This document shows positions 59,101 to 64,000 of a DNA stretch of 64,000 nucleotides, in pieces. Within the stretch, counting starts at the first letter, position 1; every line of letters starts with the position of its first letter. The stretch comes from Glaciihabitans arcticus. GTDB lineage: Bacteria; Actinomycetota; Actinomycetes; Actinomycetales; Microbacteriaceae. Made by a program: the position numbers and the translations under genes. The notes beneath the pieces were generated by a model. It was given only the letters and a program-made list of their open reading frames with translations, ran no database searches and was not told the DNA's origin. The stretch lies in NCBI RefSeq assembly GCF_004310685.1, contig NZ_SISG01000001.1:1736001-1800000 (forward strand). Direction: 5' to 3'.

Positions 59101-60801
59101 CTAATCGGTCTTGAGCAGCTGCTCCCTGACTTGGCGGCGCAGGACCTTGCCGATGAGCGACTTGGGCAGTTCATCCACAGCGACGACGTGTTTCGGCACC
59201 TTGTACGCCGTCAGGTTGTCGCGGGCGAAGGCGCGGATGGCCGCCTCGTCGAGCGTCGCACCTTCGGCGAGAACCACGGCGGCGTAGACGTCTTCACCGC
59301 TGTGCTCGCTCGGAAGTCCGACGACCGCTGCGTCGACGATGCTCGGATGGGTGCGCAGGGTCTCCTCGACCTCGCTCGGTGCGACGTTGAAGCCGCCGGT
59401 GATGATGAGCTCCTTGATGCGGTCGACGATGCGCACGAAGCCCTCGGAGTCGACCGTCACGATGTCGCCGGTGCGGAACCATGCAGCCCCCTCGTCGGAG
59501 GACTCAACGAAGACCGCAGCGGTCTCGTCGGGCTTTCCCCAGTAGCCGGAGAAGACCTGGGGTCCGCGAACGATGAGTTCGCCCTCCTCGCCCGGCTCAC
59601 GGTCAATGGTCGGATTCTCCGGGTCGACGACGCGGATCTCGGTGTTGGGCAGCGGTAGACCGACCGTGCCCGCACGCCGCGTCGGGCCCACGGGGTTCGC
59701 CATCAGCACGGGGCTCGTCTCGGAGAGCCCGTAACCCTCGACGAGGGTTCCGCCCGTGCGCTCCTCCCACGGTTCGACGACCGCAGCGGAGAGCGGCATG
59801 GCCCCGGAGATGGCGATCTCGATTCCCTTGAGGGAGACCCCGGCGGCATCGGCGGCCGCGGTGAGTCGTTCGTAGATCGGCGGCACGGCGGGCAGGAAGG
59901 TGGCCGGGTGCTTCTTGATGACCTTGAGCACGAGGTCCGGATCGAACTTGGGGAACAGCACCAGCCGCGACCCCATGCTCATCGCGAAGGTGAGGCAGAG
60001 CGTGAGTCCGTAGGCGTGGAACATCGGCAGCACCGCGTAGACGACGGCGGTGCCGAGTGGCACGGTGGGAACCCAGGCCCGCGACTGGGCCGCATTCGTG
60101 GTGAGGTTCTGATGGGTCAGGGTCGCACCCTTCGGCTGACCCGTTGTGCCGCTCGTGTACTGGATGAGGGCGACGTCGCTCGCCTCCGGCCGCAGGATGT
60201 GCTCCGAGATGGGCGCCGACTTGAGCAGGTTCTCCCAGGTGATGGTTCCCTTCACCGGCGCAAACAATGCCTCACGGGATTCCCGGGCCTTCGCGATCGG
60301 CAGGCGCAGCAGGGCGCGGGTGCCGAATGGCATCGCGCGGGTGACGTCGATCGAGATGATGGTGTCGACGGCGACATCCACCGGAAAATCCTGGATGGTC
60401 GCGACCGCCTTGTTCCAGGCAATCACCACCGTCGCCTCGTGATCCTCGAACTGGTGACGCAGCTCGCGCGGGGTGTACAGCGGATTGTGCTCGACGACGA
60501 TGGCACCGAGTCGCAGCACGGCGTAGAAGGCGACGATGTGCTGCGGGCAGTTCGGCAGCACCAGGGCGACCCGGTCCCCCTTCTGCACGCCCAGAAGTCG
60601 CAGGCCCTCGGCGGCGCGATCGATCTGCTCCCCCAGCTCGGAGTACGTGGTCTCGCTGCCAAAGAATTCGAGTGCGACACCGCGCGGGTAGGTGGCGACG
60701 GATGCCGCGACCAGGTCGTAGAGCGAACCCTCGGGCAGTTCGATCTCATCCGGAACGCCCTCGGCGTAGCTGGCCAGCCAGGGACGGGGTGTCGTGATCA
60801 T
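59101..60801 (-). CDS. fadD: long-chain fatty acid-CoA ligase (AMP-forming)
   Basis: The 566-residue adenylate-forming enzyme activates fatty acids to acyl-CoA through an acyl-AMP. Signature P-loop is YTSGTTGQPKGA near 214-225; further motifs are GYGLSETSP near 357-365, GWF-type hinge in GAAWFRTGDIVTVD, DRIKELIITGGFNVAP near 463-478, and the catalytic Lys in KSLIGKVLRRQ close to the C-terminus. It is complete. It is a single gene ending at the inverted-repeat element. Confidence 0.93.
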   Translation of the reverse strand: MITTPRPWLASYAEGVPDEIELPEGSLYDLVAASVATYPRGVALEFFGSETTYSELGEQIDRAAEGLRLLGVQKGDRVALVLPNCPQHIVAFYAVLRLGAIVVEHNPLYTPRELRHQFEDHEATVVIAWNKAVATIQDFPVDVAVDTIISIDVTRAMPFGTRALLRLPIAKARESREALFAPVKGTITWENLLKSAPISEHILRPEASDVALIQYTSGTTGQPKGATLTHQNLTTNAAQSRAWVPTVPLGTAVVYAVLPMFHAYGLTLCLTFAMSMGSRLVLFPKFDPDLVLKVIKKHPATFLPAVPPIYERLTAAADAAGVSLKGIEIAISGAMPLSAAVVEPWEERTGGTLVEGYGLSETSPVLMANPVGPTRRAGTVGLPLPNTEIRVVDPENPTIDREPGEEGELIVRGPQVFSGYWGKPDETAAVFVESSDEGAAWFRTGDIVTVDSEGFVRIVDRIKELIITGGFNVAPSEVEETLRTHPSIVDAAVVGLPSEHSGEDVYAAVVLAEGATLDEAAIRAFARDNLTAYKVPKHVVAVDELPKSLIGKVLRRQVREQLLKTD

Positions 60802-60842
60802 GTGTTCAGCGTAGGGCGTGTCACGCCTGAGACAATGGAACG

Positions 60843-61205
60843 GTGAGTGACCATCCCGAACTCGACGGCTACGAGCCGATGCGCGACAAGCCGCTGCGTA
60901 GCCCCCACCTGCAGATGGTGATGCGGGTCGTTGTGGTGCTCGCGCTCGTCGGGCTCATCCTGCCGGGCATCATCGTCACCTGGACTACCGCGTCAGCGAC
61001 GGCGACGCGTACGTGCGGCACCTATGCGGGAGTGTTCGCCCCGACGGCGGAGGCGACATCCGTTCGCTTCGAACTGTTCGGACCGGAGGGTCCCGGCTGG
61101 AACTGCTACGTGCGCGAGTTCGGCGGCGCCGAGAGCCTGCTGCGTGCGCTCGGGTTGATACCCGGTGCTGCGATCGTGCCGAGCGGCGAACTGGGCAACA
61201 GCTAG
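60843..61205 (+). CDS. small membrane protein of unknown function
   Basis: A 120-residue protein with a hydrophilic N-terminus, one transmembrane helix (about 22-44) and an extracytoplasmic C-terminal part with two cysteines (CGTYAG near 59 and WNCYVRE near 88), possibly disulphide-linked. Family not recognised. It starts with GTG and is convergent with the LtrA gene; the two stop codons share the four bases CTAG at 61202-61205. Confidence 0.65.
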   Translation: MSDHPELDGYEPMRDKPLRSPHLQMVMRVVVVLALVGLILPGIIVTWTTASATATRTCGTYAGVFAPTAEATSVRFELFGPEGPGWNCYVREFGGAESLLRALGLIPGAAIVPSGELGNS

Positions 61206-62455
61206 GTCGTTTCTCTTTCGAGGTAGGCAGCTTCGTGACGGTGGCCGACGGTCTCGTAGCCGACCACGATGACCGCCGGCGCGAGGGTGACCACGACGAG
61301 GCACCAGCCGATCGAGACCCCGCCGAAGGCCATCGCGACGGCGATGCCGAGCAGCACCGTCGCACCCAGCATGAGTGAGATGTGGAATCGGTCGAACTCG
61401 CGCACCAGGAACCCGAAGATGGCGAACAGTGCGGCACAGAAGATGAAGACCGGGATGACGACCGACAGCACAGCTCCGACATTGCCGATCTCGGCGTGAT
61501 CCTCGATCACGTAGGCGGCGACGTGCAGGCCCGCGCCGACCGCGGCGATCGAGCTGTAGATGAACATGTGGCCGTAACCCCACACCCACGACCGTTCGCG
61601 GTGCCGGTGCAGGATCGGGCCGGAGGGCAGGATGAAGTAGTTCCACCACAGGCCGAAGGTGAGACCGACGCCCGCGACCACGATGAGGATCGCCTCCATG
61701 CTCCAGGACTGCTCCTCGACGATCGCCGACACGGAGGCGATGGTGCCGAAGAGTCCCTCGCCGAGCGCGATGATCGCGAATAGGCCGTAACGCTCGGCGA
61801 TGTGGTGCGCGTGCCAGGGTGTGCCCGAGCTCTTGCGCTCCGACAGGACCGGACCGCCCATCTCGATCAGGTAGAGCAGCGCCGAGAGCACGAGCGTGGG
61901 CACGAGCGGCAATTCGGTGAACGCCACGACGATCCAGCCGACCTGGGCCACGAGGATGAACTTCACGTACGAGATCGCCGTCGCCCGGCGCTCGGGATCC
62001 TGCTTCGCGGCCCGCAGCCACTGCGCGACGAGGGCGACGCGCATGATCACGTAGCCGACCACCATGATGCGGTTGTCGAGGTGCTCGCCGTGCTCGATCG
62101 ACTCGAACAGCGCAGGCAGCCCGAGCGCCAGCACGATCACGCCGATGATCTGCACCATGGTGGTGAGGCGGTAGATCCAGTCGTCGGTGTCGTAGGCGGA
62201 GGCGAACCAGCTGAAGTTGATCCACGCCCAGCAGATCGCGTACATCGCGAACGCGAAGCCGAGCAGGGCTGCGGCAATGTGCCCGGCCGCGATCGCGTGC
62301 GCGAACTGCCCGCTCGCGGCACCGATCGCGATGACGAAGGAGAGGTCGAAGAGCAGTTCGAGGGGGCTTGCCGCACGATGGGATTCGTGTGGGTCGCGAC
62401 CCGTCATCCGGCGCAGAGTGTGGCTGAGGTTCGAGGAACCAGGCGTCTGGGACAT
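61202..62455 (-). CDS. ltrA: low temperature requirement protein A (LtrA) family membrane protein
   Basis: The 417-residue protein has about ten to twelve membrane segments. The LtrA pattern is visible: SPLELLFDLSFVIAIGAASGQFA near the start (about 28-50), FSWFASAYDTDDWIYRL near 103-119, and ERYGLFAIIALGEGLFG near 225-241. The name comes from a Listeria gene needed for growth in the cold; the molecular function is unknown. It shares its stop-codon bases with the convergent small membrane-protein gene. Confidence 0.9.
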   Translation of the reverse strand: MSQTPGSSNLSHTLRRMTGRDPHESHRAASPLELLFDLSFVIAIGAASGQFAHAIAAGHIAAALLGFAFAMYAICWAWINFSWFASAYDTDDWIYRLTTMVQIIGVIVLALGLPALFESIEHGEHLDNRIMVVGYVIMRVALVAQWLRAAKQDPERRATAISYVKFILVAQVGWIVVAFTELPLVPTLVLSALLYLIEMGGPVLSERKSSGTPWHAHHIAERYGLFAIIALGEGLFGTIASVSAIVEEQSWSMEAILIVVAGVGLTFGLWWNYFILPSGPILHRHRERSWVWGYGHMFIYSSIAAVGAGLHVAAYVIEDHAEIGNVGAVLSVVIPVFIFCAALFAIFGFLVREFDRFHISLMLGATVLLGIAVAMAFGGVSIGWCLVVVTLAPAVIVVGYETVGHRHEAAYLERETT

Positions 62456-62498
62456 GACTCAGATCCTAGGGCGCGGGGCACCCGACCGTCACGAGGGG

Positions 62499-63476
62499 TT
62501 AGGCGGCGCCGTCGAACATCGAGGTGACCGAACCGTCGTTGAACACCGCGTCGATGGCGGTGGCGATGAGCGGGGCGATCGGCAGGATGGTGAGCTTCGG
62601 GAAGCGCTTCTCCATCGGCAGCGGCAGGGTGTCGGTGACGACCACCGAGTCGATGAACTCGCTCTGCAGCAGCTCGGTGGCCGGGTCGCTGAACACGGCG
62701 TGGGTGGCGGCGACGACGACGTTCCTGGCGCCGGCCTTCTTGAGAGCCTCGGCGGCCTTCGCGATGGTGCGACCGGTGTCGATCAGGTCGTCGACGATCA
62801 GGCAGGTGCGGCCGGCGACCTCGCCGACGATCTCGTGCACCGAGACCTGGTTGGCGATCTTCGGGTCGCGACGCTTGTGGATGATCGCCAGCGGCGCTCC
62901 GAGCTTGTCACTCCAGATGTCGGCGACGCGCACGCGGCCCATGTCGGGGCTGACCACGGTGAGGGTGGCGGGGTCGAGGATCGCCTGGAAGTGCTTGAGC
63001 AGCACGGGCATCGCGAACAGGTGGTCGACGGGGCCGTCGAAGAAGCCCTGGATCTGGGCGGCGTGCAGGTCGACGCTCATGATGCGGTCGGCGCCGGCGG
63101 CCTTGTACAGATCTGCGACGAGGCGGGCACTGATCGGCTCGCGGCCACGGCCCTTCTTGTCCTGGCGGGCGTAGGGGTAGAACGGGCTCACGACGGTGAT
63201 GCGCTTGGCCGACGCGCGCTTGAGGGCGTCGACCATGATGAGCTGCTCCATGAGCCACTCGTTGATCGGGGTCGTGTGCGACTGGATGACAAACGCGTCG
63301 CAGCCTCGCACGCTCTCGTCGTAGCGCGCGTAGATCTCGCCGTTGGCGAAGGTGCGGGCATCGGTGTGAACGACCTCGGTGTTGAGGTGCTTGGCGATGT
63401 CATGGGCGAGATCCGGGTGAGCACGCCCGGTCACGATGACGAGGCGCTTCTGTCCGTTGACTTTGATCTCGGACAT
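62499..63476 (-). CDS. prs: ribose-phosphate pyrophosphokinase
   Basis: The 325-residue enzyme makes PRPP from ribose 5-phosphate and ATP. It carries the N-terminal YARYDESVRGCDAFVIQS region, the flexible YARQDKKGRGREPISA loop near 100-115, the metal-binding SVDLHAAQIQGFFDGPVDH region of Prs near 132-150 and the PRPP loop LIVDDLIDTGRT near 228-239. I chose the ATG at 63476 (Met-Ser-Glu-Ile); the open frame upstream is not supported. It lies 10 bases downstream of glmU, the common order in Actinobacteria. Confidence 0.96.
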   Translation of the reverse strand: MSEIKVNGQKRLVIVTGRAHPDLAHDIAKHLNTEVVHTDARTFANGEIYARYDESVRGCDAFVIQSHTTPINEWLMEQLIMVDALKRASAKRITVVSPFYPYARQDKKGRGREPISARLVADLYKAAGADRIMSVDLHAAQIQGFFDGPVDHLFAMPVLLKHFQAILDPATLTVVSPDMGRVRVADIWSDKLGAPLAIIHKRRDPKIANQVSVHEIVGEVAGRTCLIVDDLIDTGRTIAKAAEALKKAGARNVVVAATHAVFSDPATELLQSEFIDSVVVTDTLPLPMEKRFPKLTILPIAPLIATAIDAVFNDGSVTSMFDGAA

Positions 63477-63486
63477 GTGCCTGCTC

Positions 63487-64000
63487 TCAGTTTGTGTTCT
63501 TGGTGGCCTCAGCCGCGGCATCAGCCGCTGCAGTGCCCGCACGGTTGGCCTCGACCCAGCCTTCCATGTTCCGCTGTGGTGCGACGTTGATGGCCAGCGA
63601 TCCGGCCGGGACGTCCTTGCGGACGACCGTGCCACCACCTGTGTACGCTCCGTCACCAATTCTAACCGGGGCGACGAACACGTTGTGCGACCCGGTTCTC
63701 ACGTGGGAGCCCACAACCGTCTTGTGTTTGTTCACCCCGTCGTAGTTCGCGGTGATCGTGCCGGCGCCGATGTTCGACTCGACGCCCACCGTTGTGTCGC
63801 CGATGTAGCTGAGATGCGGCACCTTGCTGCCCGCGCCGATCGACGCGTTCTTGGTCTCGACGAACGCACCGATCTTGCCCGCAGCCCCGAGGTCGGATCC
63901 CGGACGCAGGTAGGCAAATGGCCCGACGCTTGCCCATGCACCGATCACGGCGAGAGTCGCCTCAGAGCGCCTGATCGTCGCACCCTGCTTGATCTCGCAA
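63487..64000 (-). CDS. glmU: GlmU C-terminal part (truncated by the window edge)
   Basis: The frame remains open to the last base, so the 5' part lies beyond the window. The visible 171 codons are the left-handed beta-helix acetyltransferase domain: hexapeptide repeats, then [52 protein letters not shown] with the catalytic His/Lys region, and an Ala-rich tail. GlmU acetylates glucosamine 1-phosphate and transfers UMP to give UDP-GlcNAc for cell-wall synthesis. The N-terminal uridylyltransferase domain cannot be checked here. Confidence 0.95.
   Translation of the reverse strand, partial: CEIKQGATIRRSEATLAVIGAWASVGPFAYLRPGSDLGAAGKIGAFVETKNASIGAGSKVPHLSYIGDTTVGVESNIGAGTITANYDGVNKHKTVVGSHVRTGSHNVFVAPVRIGDGAYTGGGTVVRKDVPAGSLAINVAPQRNMEGWVEANRAGTAAADAAAEATKNTN

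Overview
The window is a high-G+C actinobacterial chromosome segment, most likely from the family Microbacteriaceae. This is inferred from: a CarD regulator; the block S8 peptidase - DUF501 - ftsB - eno, with hisS and mazG downstream; the block mfd - epimerase - pth - L25 (CTC form), with prs and glmU at the end; two small DUF7882-type proteins typical of that family; and a DUF222/HNH (13E12-like) protein. No species name can be justified. Coding density is very high: the longest stretch without a gene is about 230 bases (53159-53386), and many neighbours overlap by 4 bases. No rRNA, CRISPR array or insertion sequence was seen; one tRNA was found.

Layout. 1-3.3 kb: lipoprotein, HtpX-like protease, LemA, apt. 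3.3-6.8 kb: ABC importer of the NMT1/THI5-SsuA type, with a GlnR-like site upstream. 6.9-12.9 kb: a tightly overlapping catabolic operon of TetR regulator, MFS transporter, fold-III PLP enzyme, aldonolactone oxidase and GH1 glycosidase, behind a palindromic operator. 13-17.2 kb: a cyclic-di-GMP module of RsbQ-like hydrolase, PAS-GAF-GGDEF protein and divergent EAL protein, flanked by paralogous DUF7882 genes in inverted orientation. 17.2-28.8 kb: mostly housekeeping: carD behind a TetR gene, a tRNA with UAA anticodon, NDH-2, S8 peptidase, ftsB, eno, MarR/hydrolase, hisS, mazG and small membrane proteins. 28.9-30.5 kb: esterase, DUF4190 protein and secreted or anchored nuclease, with overlapping ends.

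30.65-35.33 kb is the most unusual part. It is a block of clearly lower G+C (about 50% where counted by hand, against about 70% next to it). It encodes a GHKL-type ATPase, a DGQHR (DndB-like) protein and a divergently transcribed cytosine-C5 DNA methyltransferase. This looks like a horizontally acquired defence or restriction-modification-like module without any recognisable nuclease.

35.4-47.3 kb: RecQ helicase fused to a phosphoribosyltransferase-like domain, CPBP protease, drug-type MFS exporter, HNH protein, ABC exporter overlapping a large LuxR/ATPase regulator, and a methyltransferase. 47.3-64 kb: mfd, epimerase, pth (apparently using a CTG or ATC start), L25, a Tat-exported DUF1800/DUF1501 pair, divergent gntK and gnd, acyl-CoA ligase, LtrA, prs, and the 3' part of glmU, which runs off the right edge.
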